Shown here in pieces: positions 13,301 to 24,537 of a stretch of DNA of 64,000 nucleotides (positions are counted from its first letter, which is position 1; each line of letters starts with the position of its first letter). This DNA is from Lepidurus packardi. Taxonomy: Eukaryota; Arthropoda; Branchiopoda; Notostraca; Triopsidae. The DNA is taken from contig JAKZAN010000246.1 in assembly GCA_023053545.1 (NCBI GenBank), positions 1-64,000 on the forward strand. Direction: 5' to 3'. The notes under the pieces are model-generated. The model saw only the letters and a program-made list of their open reading frames with translations. It did no database searches and was not told where the DNA came from. The position numbers were made by a program, and so were the translations under genes.

Positions 13301-14066
13301 AATTCAGTCAGTAAGGAATTAATTCAGTCCGTAAGGAATTAATTCAGTCCGTAAGGTATTAATTCAGTCCGTAAGGAATTAATTCAGTCCGTAAGGAATT
13401 ATTTCAGTCCGTAATTAATTAATTCATTCCTCACGGAATTAATTAAGTCCATAAGGAATTAATTCAGTCTGTAAGGATTTAATTACGTCCGTAATGAATT
13501 AATTCAGTCCGTAAGGAATTATTTAAGTCCGTAAGGAATTAATTCAGTCCGTAAGGAATTAATTCAGTCCGCAAGGAATTAATTCAGTCCGTAAGGAATT
13601 AATTCAGTCAGTAAGGAATTAATTCAGTCCGTAAGGAATTAATTCAGTCCGTAAGGAATTAATTCAGTCCGTAAGGATTTAATTCAGTCCGTAAGGAATT
13701 AATTCAGTCCGTAAGGTATTAATTCAGTCCGTAATGAATTAATTCAGTCCGTAAGAAATTAATTCAGTCCGTAAGGAATTATTTCAGTCCGTAATTAATT
13801 AATTCATTCCTTACGGAATGAATTAAGTCCATAAGGAATTAATTCAGTCTGGAAGGATTTAATTAAGTCCGTAATGAATTAATTCAGTCCGTAAGGAATT
13901 ATTTAAGTCCGTAAGGAATTAATTCAGTCCGTAAGGAATTAATTTAGTCCGTAAGGAATTAATTCAGTTCGTAAGGAATTAATTCAGTCAGTAAGGAATT
14001 AATTCAGTCCGTAAGGAATTAATTCAGTCCGTAAGGAATAAGTTCAGTACGTAAGGAATTAATTCA

Positions 14067-14166
14067 GTCCGTAATGGATTAATTAAGTCCGTAATGAATG
14101 AATTCAGTCCGTAAGGAATTAATAAAATCCGTACGGAATTAATTCAGATCGTAAGGAATTAATTCA
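14067..14166 (+). repeat. 100-bp tandem duplication, copy 1
   Basis: A five-monomer unit (GTAATGGATT; GTAATGAATGAATT; a GGAATTAATAAA monomer; ATCCGTACGG; GATCGTAAGG) is followed by an identical copy. Confidence 0.85.
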
Positions 14167-14266
14167 GTCCGTAATGGATTAATTAAGTCCGTAATGAATG
14201 AATTCAGTCCGTAAGGAATTAATAAAATCCGTACGGAATTAATTCAGATCGTAAGGAATTAATTCA
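14167..14266 (+). repeat. 100-bp tandem duplication, copy 2
   Basis: Identical to the previous 100 bp by eye. The same five-monomer order occurs once per block in family B (20.3, 21.4, 25.1 and 26.1 kb). Confidence 0.85.
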
Positions 14267-14779
14267 GTCCGTAATGGATTAATTAAGTCCGTAATGAATT
14301 AATTCAGTCCGTATGAAATTAATTCAGTCCGTATGGAATTCATTTAGTTTGTAAGGAATTAATTCAGTAAGAAAGGAATTCAATCAATCCTAAAGAATTA
14401 ATTCAGTCCGTAAGAAACTAATTCAGTCCGTAAGGAATTAATTCTGTCCGTAAGGAATTAATTCAGTACGTAAGGAATTAATTCAGTCCGTAATGGATTA
14501 ATTAAGTCCGTAAGGAATTAATTCAGTCCGTAAGGAATTATTTCAGTCCGTAATTAATTAATTCATTCCTTACGGAATTAATTAAGTCCATAAGGAATTA
14601 ATTCAGTCTGTAAGGATTTAATTAAGTCCGTAATGAATTAATTCAGTCCGTAAGGAATTAATTCAGTCCGTAAGGAATTAATTCAGTCCGTAAGGAATAA
14701 ATTCAGTCCGTAAGGAATTAATTCAATCCGTAAGGAATTAATTCAGTCCGTAAGGAATTAATTCAGTCCGTAAGGTATT

Positions 14780-16997
14780 AATTCAGTCCGTAAGGAATTA
14801 ATTCAGTAAGAAAGGAATTCAATCAATCCTAAAGAATTAATTCAGTTCGTAGGAAACTAATTCAGTCCGTAAGGAATTAATTCTGTCCGTAAGGAATTAA
14901 TTCAGTCCGTAAGGAATTAATTAAGTCCGTAAGGAATTAATTAAGATCGTAAGGAATTAATTCAGTCCGTAAGGAATTAATTCGGTACGTAAGGAATTAA
15001 TTCATTCCGTAAGGAATTAATTCAGTCCGTAAGGAATTATTTCAGTCCGTAATTAATTAATTCATTCCTTACGGAATTAATTAAGTCCGTAATAAATTAA
15101 TTCAGTCCGTAAGGAATAACTTCAGTACGTAAGGAAATAATTCAGTCCGTAATGGATTAATTCAGTGCGTAAGGAATTAATTCAGTCTGTAAGGAATTAA
15201 TTCAGTCCGTAAGGAATTAATTCAGTCCGTAAGGAATTAATTCAATCCGTAAGGTATTAATTCAGTCCGTAAGGAATTAATTCAGTCCGTAAGGAATAAG
15301 TTGAGTACGTAAGGAATTAATTCAGTCCGTAATCGATTAATGAAGTCCGTAATGAATTAATTCAGTCCGTATGAAATTAATTAAGTCCGTAATGAATTAA
15401 TTCAGTCCGTAAGGAATTAATTCAGTCCGTAAGGAATTATTTCAGTCCGTAATTAATTAATTCATTCCTTACGGAATTAATTAAGTCCATAAGGAATTAA
15501 TTCAGTCTGTAAGGATTTAATTAAGTCCGTAATGAATTAATTCAGTCCGTAAGGAATTATTTAAGTCCGTAAGGAATTAATTCAGTCCGTAAGGAATTAA
15601 TTTAGTCCGTAAGGAATTAATTCAGTTCGTAAGGAATTAATTCAGTCAGTAAGGAATTAATTCAGTCCGTAAGGAATTAATTCAGTCCGTAAGGAATTAA
15701 ATCAGTCCGTAAGGATTTAATTCAGTCCGTAAGGTATTAATTCAGTCCGTAAGGAATTAATTCAGTCCGTAAGGAATTAATTCAGTCCGTAAGGAATTAA
15801 TTCAGTAAGAAAGGAATTGAATCAATCCTAAAGAATTAATTCAGTCCGTAAGAAACTAATTCAGTCCGTAAGGAATTAATTCAGTCCGTAAGAAATTAAT
15901 TCATTCCTTACGGAATTAATTAAGTCCATAAGGAATTAATTTAATCTGTAAGGATTTAATTAAGTCCGTAATGAATTAATTCAGTCCGTAAGGAATAACT
16001 TCAGTACGTAAGGAAATAATTCAGTCCGTAATGGATTAATTCAGTACGAAAGGAATTAATTCAGTCAGTAAGGAATTAATTCAGTCCGTAAGGAATTAAT
16101 TCAGTCCGTAAGGTATTAATTCAGTCCGTAAGGAATTAATTCAGTCCGTAAGGAATTAATTCAGTCCGTAAGGAATAAGTTCAGTCCGTAATGAATTAAT
16201 TCAGTCCGTATGAAATTAATTCAGTCCGTAAGGAATTAATTCAGTCCGTAAGGAATTAATTCAGTCCGTAAGGAATTATTTCAGTCCGTAATTAATTAAT
16301 TCATTCCTTACGGAATTAATTAAGTCCATAAGGAATTAATTCAGTCTGTAAGGATTTAATTACGTCCGTAATGAATTAATTCAGTCCGTAAGGAATTATT
16401 TAAGTCCGTAAGGAATTAATTCAGTCCGTAAGGAATTAATTCAGTCCGTAAGGAATTAATTCAGTCCGTAAGGAATTAATTCAGTCAGTAAGGAATTAAT
16501 TCAGTCCGTAAGGAATTAATTCAGTCCGTAAGGAATTAATTCAGTCCGTAAGGATTTAATTCAGTCCGTAAGGAATTAATTCAGTCCGTAAGGTATTAAT
16601 TCAGTCCGTAATGAATTAATTCAGTCCGTAACGAATTAATTCAGTCCGTAAGGAATTATTTCAGTCCGTAATTAATTAATTCATTCCTTACGGAATTAAT
16701 TAAGTCCATAAGGAATTAATTCAGTCTGGAAGGATTTAATTAAGTCCGTAATGAATTAATTCAATGCGTAAGGAATTATTTAAGTCCGTAAGGAATTAAT
16801 TCAGTCCGTAAGGAATTAATTTAGTCCGTAAGGAATTAATTCAGTTCGTAAGGAATTAATTCAGTCAGTAAGGAATTCATTCAGTCCGTAAGGAATTAAT
16901 TCAGTCCGTAAGGAATTAATTCAGTCCGTAAGGATTTAATTCAGTCCGTAAGGTATTAATTCAGTCCGTAAGGAATTAATTCAGTCCGTAAGGAATT
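14780..16997 (+). repeat. 2,218-bp segmental tandem duplication, copy 1
   Basis: Markers 14806, 15805 and 17024 recur as 17024, 18023 and 19242, exactly 2,218 bp on. I found about five single-base differences between the copies: two near 14846-14852, two near 14964-14968, and TTGAG against TTAAG near 15304. Confidence 0.85.
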
Positions 16998-19215
16998 AAT
17001 TCAGTCCGTAAGGAATTAATTCAGTAAGAAAGGAATTCAATCAATCCTAAAGAATTAATTCAGTCCGTAAGAAACTAATTCAGTCCGTAAGGAATTAATT
17101 CTGTCCGTAAGGAATTAATTCAGTCCGTAAGGAATTAATTAAGTCCGTAAGGAATTAATTAAGATCGTAAGGAATTAATTCAGTCCGTAAGGAATTAATT
17201 CAGTCCGTAAGGAATTAATTCATTCCGTAAGGAATTAATTCAGTCCGTAAGGAATTATTTCAGTCCGTAATTAATTAATTCATTCCTTACGGAATTAATT
17301 AAGTCCGTAATAAATTAATTCAGTCCGTAAGGAATAACTTCAGTACGTAAGGAAATAATTCAGTCCGTAATGGATTAATTCAGTGCGTAAGGAATTAATT
17401 CAGTCTGTAAGGAATTAATTCAGTCCGTAAGGAATTAATTCAGTCCGTAAGGAATTAATTCAATCCGTAAGGTATTAATTCAGTCCGTAAGGAATTAATT
17501 CAGTCCGTAAGGAATAAGTTAAGTACGTAAGGAATTAATTCAGTCCGTAATCGATTAATGAAGTCCGTAATGAATTAATTCAGTCCGTATGAAATTAATT
17601 AAGTCCGTAATGAATTAATTCAGTCCGTAAGGAATTAATTCAGTCCGTAAGGAATTATTTCAGTCCGTAATTAATTAATTCATTCCTTACGGAATTAATT
17701 AAGTCCATAAGGAATTAATTCAGTCTGTAAGGATTTAATTAAGTCCGTAATGAATTAATTCAGTCCGTAAGGAATTATTTAAGTCCGTAAGGAATTAATT
17801 CAGTCCGTAAGGAATTAATTTAGTCCGTAAGGAATTAATTCAGTTCGTAAGGAATTAATTCAGTCAGTAAGGAATTAATTCAGTCCGTAAGGAATTAATT
17901 CAGTCCGTAAGGAATTAAATCAGTCCGTAAGGATTTAATTCAGTCCGTAAGGTATTAATTCAGTCCGTAAGGAATTAATTCAGTCCGTAAGGAATTAATT
18001 CAGTCCGTAAGGAATTAATTCAGTAAGAAAGGAATTGAATCAATCCTAAAGAATTAATTCAGTCCGTAAGAAACTAATTCAGTCCGTAAGGAATTAATTC
18101 AGTCCGTAAGAAATTAATTCATTCCTTACGGAATTAATTAAGTCCATAAGGAATTAATTTAATCTGTAAGGATTTAATTAAGTCCGTAATGAATTAATTC
18201 AGTCCGTAAGGAATAACTTCAGTACGTAAGGAAATAATTCAGTCCGTAATGGATTAATTCAGTACGAAAGGAATTAATTCAGTCAGTAAGGAATTAATTC
18301 AGTCCGTAAGGAATTAATTCAGTCCGTAAGGTATTAATTCAGTCCGTAAGGAATTAATTCAGTCCGTAAGGAATTAATTCAGTCCGTAAGGAATAAGTTC
18401 AGTCCGTAATGAATTAATTCAGTCCGTATGAAATTAATTCAGTCCGTAAGGAATTAATTCAGTCCGTAAGGAATTAATTCAGTCCGTAAGGAATTATTTC
18501 AGTCCGTAATTAATTAATTCATTCCTTACGGAATTAATTAAGTCCATAAGGAATTAATTCAGTCTGTAAGGATTTAATTACGTCCGTAATGAATTAATTC
18601 AGTCCGTAAGGAATTATTTAAGTCCGTAAGGAATTAATTCAGTCCGTAAGGAATTAATTCAGTCCGTAAGGAATTAATTCAGTCCGTAAGGAATTAATTC
18701 AGTCAGTAAGGAATTAATTCAGTCCGTAAGGAATTAATTCAGTCCGTAAGGAATTAATTCAGTCCGTAAGGATTTAATTCAGTCCGTAAGGAATTAATTC
18801 AGTCCGTAAGGTATTAATTCAGTCCGTAATGAATTAATTCAGTCCGTAACGAATTAATTCAGTCCGTAAGGAATTATTTCAGTCCGTAATTAATTAATTC
18901 ATTCCTTACGGAATTAATTAAGTCCATAAGGAATTAATTCAGTCTGGAAGGATTTAATTAAGTCCGTAATGAATTAATTCAATGCGTAAGGAATTATTTA
19001 AGTCCGTAAGGAATTAATTCAGTCCGTAAGGAATTAATTTAGTCCGTAAGGAATTAATTCAGTTCGTAAGGAATTAATTCAGTCAGTAAGGAATTCATTC
19101 AGTCCGTAAGGAATTAATTCAGTCCGTAAGGAATTAATTCAGTCCGTAAGGATTTAATTCAGTCCGTAAGGTATTAATTCAGTCCGTAAGGAATTAATTC
19201 AGTCCGTAAGGAATT
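16998..19215 (+). repeat. 2,218-bp segmental tandem duplication, copy 2
   Basis: Second copy of the unit; homology runs on to about 19440, so a third partial copy begins before the array diverges. Each unit holds two blocks of 999 and 1,219 bp between markers. Confidence 0.85.
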
Positions 19216-20819
19216 AATTCAGTCCGTAAGGAATTAATTCAGTAAGAAAGGAATTCAATCAATCCTAAAGAATTAATTCAGTCCGTAAGAAACTAATTCA
19301 GTCCGTAAGGAATTAATTCTGTCCGTAAGGAATTAATTCAGTCCGTAAGGAATTAATTAAGTCCGTAAGGAATTAATTAAGATCGTAAGGAATTAATTCA
19401 GTCCGTAAGGAATTAATTCAGTCCGTAAGGAATTAATTCAGTCCGTAAGGAATTAATTCAGTCCGTAAGGAATTATTTCAGTCCGTAATTAATTAATTCA
19501 TTCCTTACGGAATTAATTAAGTCCATAAGGAATTAATTTAATCTGTAAGGATTTAATTAAGTCCGTAATGAATTAATTCAGTCCGTAAGGAATAACTTCA
19601 GTACGTAAGGAAATAATTCAGTCCGTAATGGATTAATTCAGTACGAAAGGAATTAATTCAGTCAGTAAGGAATTAATTCAGTCCGTAAGGAATTAATTCA
19701 GTCCGTAAGGTATTAATTCAGTCCGTAAGGAATTAATTCAGTCCGTAAGGAATTAATTCAGTCCGTAAGGAATAAGTTCAGTACGTAAGGAATTAATTCA
19801 GTCCATAATCGATTAATTAAGTCCGTAATGAATTAATTCAGTCCGTATGAAATTAATTCAGTCCGTACGGAATTAATTCAGTCCGTAAGGAATTAATTCA
19901 GTCCGTAAGGAATTATTTCAGTCCGTAATTAATTAATTAATTCCTTACGGAATTAATTAAGTCCATAAGGAATTAATTCAGTATGTAAGGATTTAATTAC
20001 GGCCGTAATGAATTAATTCAGTCCGTAAGGAATTATTTAAGTCCGTAAGGAATTAATTAAGTCCGTAAGGAATTAATTCAGTCCGTAAGGAATTACTTCA
20101 GTCCGTAAGGAATTAATTCAGTCAGTAAGGAATTAATTCAGTCCGTAAGGAATTAATTCAGTCCGTAAGGAATTAATTTAGTCCGTAAGGATTTAATTTA
20201 GTCCGTAAGGTATTAATTCAGTCCGTAAAGAATTAATTCAGTCCGTAAGGAATTAATTCAGTCCGTAAGGAATAACTTCAGTACGTAAGGAAATAATTCA
20301 GTCCGTAATGGATTAATTAAGTCCGTAATGAATGAATTCAGTCCGTAAGGAATTAATAAAATCCGTACGGAATTAATTCAGATCGTAAGGAATTAATTCA
20401 GTCCGTAATGGATTAATTAAGTCCGTAATGAATTAATTCAGTCCGTATGAAATTAATTCAGTCCGTAAGGAATTCATTTAGTTTGTAAGGAATTAATTCA
20501 GTAAGAAAGGAATTCAATCAATCCTAAAGAATTAATTCAGTCCGTAAGAAACTAATTCAGTCCGTAAGGAATTAATTCTGTCCGTAAGGAATTAATTCAG
20601 TACGTAAGGAATTAATTCAGTCCGTAATGGATTAATTAAGTCCGTAATGAATTAATTCAGTCCGTATGAAATTAATTCAGTCCGTAAGGAATTCATTCAG
20701 TCCGTAAGGAATTAATTCAGTAAGAAAGGAATTAATTAAGTCCGTAAGGAATTAATTCAGTCTGTAAGGAATTAATTAAGTCCGTAAGGAATTAATTCAG
20801 TCCGTAAGGAATTAATTCA

Positions 20820-20838
20820 GTCCGTAAGAATTAATTCA
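20820..20838 (+). repeat. 19-bp short monomer
   Basis: GTCCGTAAGAATTAATTCA lacks one G of GTAAGG and shifts the register by one. It recurs at 21878 in the same 4.7-kb unit, and both reappear 4,737 bp on (25557 and 26615). Confidence 0.85.
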
Positions 20839-22096
20839 GCCCGTAAGGAATTAATTCAGTCCGTAAGGAATTAATTCAGTCCGTAAGGAATTAATTCAGT
20901 CCGTAAGGAATTAATTCAGTCCGTAAGGAATTACTTCAGTCCGTAATTAATTCATTCATTCCTTACGGAATTAATTAAGTCCATAAGGAATTAATTTAGT
21001 CTGTAAGGATTTAATTAAGTCCGTAATGAATTAATTCAGTCCGTAAGGAATAACTTCAGTACGTAAGGAAATAATTCAGTCCGTAATGGATTAATTAAGT
21101 CCGTAATGAATTAATTCAGTCCGTAAGGAATTAATTCAGTCCGTAAGGAATAAGTTCAGTCCGTAAGGAATTAATTCAGTCCGTAAGAAATTATTTCAGT
21201 CCGTAATTAATTCATTCATTAATTACGGAATTAATTAAGTCCATAAGGAATTAATTTAGTCCGTAAGGATTTAATTAAGTCCGTAATGAATTAATTCAGT
21301 CCGTAAGGAATAACTTCAGTCCGTAAGGAATAACTTCAGTACGTAAGGAAATAATTCAGTCCGTAATGGATTAATTAAGTCCGTAATGAATGAATTCAGT
21401 CCGTAAGGAATTAATAAAATCCGTACGGAATTAATTCAGATCGTAAGGAATTAATTCAGTCCGTAATGGATTAATTAAGTCCGTAATGAATTAATTCAGT
21501 CCGTATGAAATTAATTCAGTCCGTAAGGAATTCATTTAGTTTGTAAGGAATTAATTCAGTAAGAAAGGAATTCAATCAATCCTAAAGAATTAATTCAGTC
21601 CGTAAGAAACTAATTCAGTCCGTAAGGAATTAATTCTGTCCGTAAGGAATTAATTCAGTACGTAAGGAATTAATTCAGTCCGTAATGGATTAATTAAGTC
21701 CGTAATGAATTAATTCAGTCCGTATGAAATTAATTCAGTCCGTAAGGAATTCATTCAGTCCGTAAGGAATTAATTCAGTAAGAAAGGAATTAATTAAGTC
21801 CGTAAGGAATTAATTCAGTCTGTAAGGAATTAATTAAGTCCGTAAGGAATTAATTCAGTCCGTAAGGAATTAATTCAGTCCGTAAGAATTAATTCAGTCC
21901 GTAAGGAATTAATTCAGTCCGTAAGGAATTAATTCAGTCCGTAAGGATTTAATTCAGTCCGTAAGGTATTAATTCAGTCCGTAAGGAATTAATTCAGTCC
22001 GTAAGGAATAAGTTGAGTACGTAAGGAATTAATTCAGTCCGTAATCGATTAATGAAGTCCGTAATGAATTAATTCAGTCCGTAAGGAATTAATTAA

Positions 22097-22108
22097 GCAA
22101 TTAGTTCT
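22097..22108 (+). repeat. 12-bp partial monomer, type GCAATTAGTTCT
   Basis: Eight bases shorter than a monomer, this lies after GGAATTAATTAA and before a consensus start. The same fragment lies at 26834. The sister form GCAATTAATTCT lies at 24047, 28784, 29855 and 30866. All are followed by a GGAATTATTTTAG cassette, so they share one origin. Confidence 0.85.
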
Positions 22109-24046
22109 GTCCGTAAGGAATTAATTCAGTCCGTAAGGAATTATTTTAGTCCGTAATTAATTAATTCATTCCTTACGGAATTAATTAAGTCCATAAGGAA
22201 TTAATTCAGTCTGTAAGGATTTAATTAAGTCCGTAATGAATTAATTCAGTCCGTAAGGATATAATTCAGTCCGTAAGGAATTAATTCAGTCCGTAAGGAA
22301 TTAATTCAGTCCGTAAGGAATTAATTCAGTCCGTAAGGAAATATTTCAGTCCGTAAGGAATTAATTCAGTAAGAAAGGAATTCAATCAATCCTAAAGAAT
22401 TAATTCAGTCCGTAAGGAAATATTTCAGTCCGTACGGAATTAATTCAGTCCGTAAGGAATTAATTCAGTCCGTAAGGAATTAATTAAGTCCGTAAGGAAT
22501 TAATTCAGTCCATAAGGAATTAATTCTGTCCGTAAGGATGTAATTCAGTCCGTAAGGTATTAATTCAGTCCGTAAGGAATTAATTCAGTCCGTAAGGAAT
22601 TAATTCAGTCCGTAAGGAATAAGCTCAGTAAGTAAGGAATTCATTCAGTCCGTAATGGATTAATTAAGTCCGTAATGAATTAATTCAGTCCGTAAGGAAT
22701 TAATAAAATCCGTACGGAATTAATTCAGACCGTAAGGAATTAATTCAGTCCGTAAGGAATTAATTCAGTCCGTAAGGAATTAATTCAGTCCGTAAGGAAT
22801 TAATTCAGTCCGTAAGGAATTAATTCAGTCCGTAAGGAATTAATTCAGTCCGTAAGGAATTAATTCAGTCCGTAAGGAATTAATAAAATCCGTACGGAAT
22901 TAATTCAGATCGTAAGGAATTAATTCAGTCCGTAATGGATTAATTAAGTCCGTAATGAATTAATTCAGTCCGTATGAAATTAATTCAGTCCGTAAGGAAT
23001 TCATTTAGTCCGTAAGGAATTAATTCAGTAAGAAAGGAATTCAATCAATCCTAAAGAATTAATTCAGTCCTTAAGAAACTAATTCAGTCCGTAAGGAATT
23101 AATTCTGTCCGTAAGGAATTAATTCAGTCCGTAATGGATTAATTAAGTCCGTAATGAATTAATTCAGTCCGTATGAAATTAATTCAGTCCGTAAGGAATT
23201 CATTCAGTCCGTAAGGAATTAATTCAGTAAGAAAGGAATTAATTAAGTCCGTAAGGAATTAATTCAGTCTGTAAGGAATTAATTCAGTCCGTAAGGAATT
23301 AATTCAGTCCGTAAGGAATTAATTCAGTCCGTAAGGAATTAATTCAGTCCGTAAGGAATTAATTCAGTCCGTAAGGAATTAATTCAGTCCGTAAGGAATT
23401 AATTCAGTCCGTAAGGAATTAATTCAGTCCGTAAGGAATTATTTCAGTCCGTAATTAATTCATTAATTCCTTACGGAATTAATTAAGTCCATAAGGAGTT
23501 AATTTAGTCTGTAAGTATTTAATTAAGTCCGTAATGAATTAATTCAGTCCGTAAGGAATAACTTCAGTACGTAAGGAAATAATTCAGTCCGTAATGGATT
23601 AATTAAGTCCGTAATGAATTAATTCAGTCCGTAAGGAATTAATAAAATCCGTACGGAATTAATTCAGACCGTAAGGAATTAATTCAGTCCGTAAGGAATT
23701 AATTCAGTCCGTAAGGAATTAATTCAGTCCGTAAGGAATTAATTCAGTCCGTAAGGAATTAATTCAGTCCGTAAGGAATTAATTCAGTCCGTAAGGAATT
23801 AATTCAGTCCGTAAGGATTTAATTCAGTCCGTAAGGTATTAATGAAGTCCGTAATGAATAAATTCAGTCCGTATGAAATTAATTCAGTCCGTAAGGAATT
23901 AATTCAGTCCGGAAGGAATTATTTCAGTCCGTAAGGAATAAGTTCAGTACGTAAGGAATTAATTCAGTTAGTAATCGATTAATTAAGTCCGTAATGAATT
24001 AATTCAGTCCGTATGAAATTAATTCAGTCCGTAAGGAATTAAATAA

Positions 24047-24058
24047 GCAATTAATTCT
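24047..24058 (+). repeat. 12-bp partial monomer, type GCAATTAATTCT
   Basis: A truncated unit that marks family B. It is preceded by GGAATTAAATAA here and at 28784, and by GGAATTAATTAA at 29855 and 30866, which separates the two sub-lineages. Confidence 0.85.
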
Positions 24059-24537
24059 GTCCGTAAGGAATTAATTCAGTCCGTAAGGAATTATTTTAGT
24101 CCGTAATTAATTAATTCATTCCTTACGGAATTAATTAAGTCCATAAGGAATTAATTCAGTCTGTAAGGATTTAATTAAGTCCGTAATGAATTAATTCAGT
24201 CCGTAAGGATTTAATTCAGTCCGTAAGGAATTAATTCAGTCCGTAAGGAATTAATTCAGTCCGTAAGGAATTAATTCAGTCCGTAAGGAAATATTTCAGT
24301 CCGTAAGGAATTAATTCAGTAAGAAAGGAATTCAATCAATCCTAAAGAATTAATTCAGTCCGTAAGGAAATATTTCAGTCCGTACGGAATTAATTCAGTC
24401 CGTAAGGAATTAATTCAGTCCGTAAGGAATTAATTAAGTCCGTAAGGAATTAATTCAGTCCATAAGGAATTAATTCTGTCCGTAAGGATGTAATTCAGTC
24501 CGTAAGGTATTAATTCAGTCCGTAAGGAATTATTTCA

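Larger units (their letters stand above)
1..14040 (+). repeat. Family A subarray, first part
   Basis: This stretch is defined by a recurring order of variant monomers. It runs: inverted-core cassette; a GGAATAACTT monomer; GTACGTAAGGAAATAATT; GTCCGTAATGGATTAATT; GTGCG or GTACGAAAGG; GTCAGTAAGG; consensus monomers; a GGATTTAATT and GGTATTAATT pair; GGAATAAGTT; an ATCGATTAAT monomer; GTCCGTATGAAATT; then the 39-bp marker, followed by GTAAGAAACTAATT and a monomer ending TTCT. Marker spacing varies (1339, 879, 879, 1179, 1399, 1459, 1079, 1539, 679, 1259, 1039 bp), so the higher-order unit has been repeatedly lengthened and shortened by whole monomers. No gene or unique sequence is present. Confidence 0.8.
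14041..14366 (+). repeat. Short family-B-like patch inside family A
   Basis: This patch carries the variants ATAAAATCC, GTACGGAATT and GATCGTAAGG in one order, otherwise characteristic of 20-32 kb. It includes a 100-bp unit in two tandem copies and a GTTTGTAAGG monomer just before the marker at 14367. It looks like an isolated island of family-B sequence in family A, either the source of the later family or a fragment moved by unequal exchange. Confidence 0.65.
14367..19800 (+). repeat. Family A subarray, second part
   Basis: The variant order of the first 14 kb returns here. Most of the region is a 2,218-bp segmental tandem duplication. Marker spacings alternate 999, 1219, 999, 1219 bp, and every second marker carries GGAATTGAATC in place of GGAATTCAATC (15805 and 18023). 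No gene or unique sequence is present. Confidence 0.8.
19801..24537 (+). repeat. 4,737-bp segmental tandem duplication, copy 1
   Basis: Marker starts 20501, 21559, 22369, 23028 and 24319 recur as 25238, 26296, 27106, 27765 and 29056, all exactly 4,737 bp on. Shared oddities include a 19-bp GTCCGTAAGAATTAATTCA monomer followed by CCCGTAAGG, a core reading TTAATTACGG (21219 and 25956), the 12-bp fragment at 22097, and CCGGAAGG near 23910. I found no base difference between copies. The left edge is where GTCCATAATCGATT begins. Confidence 0.9.
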
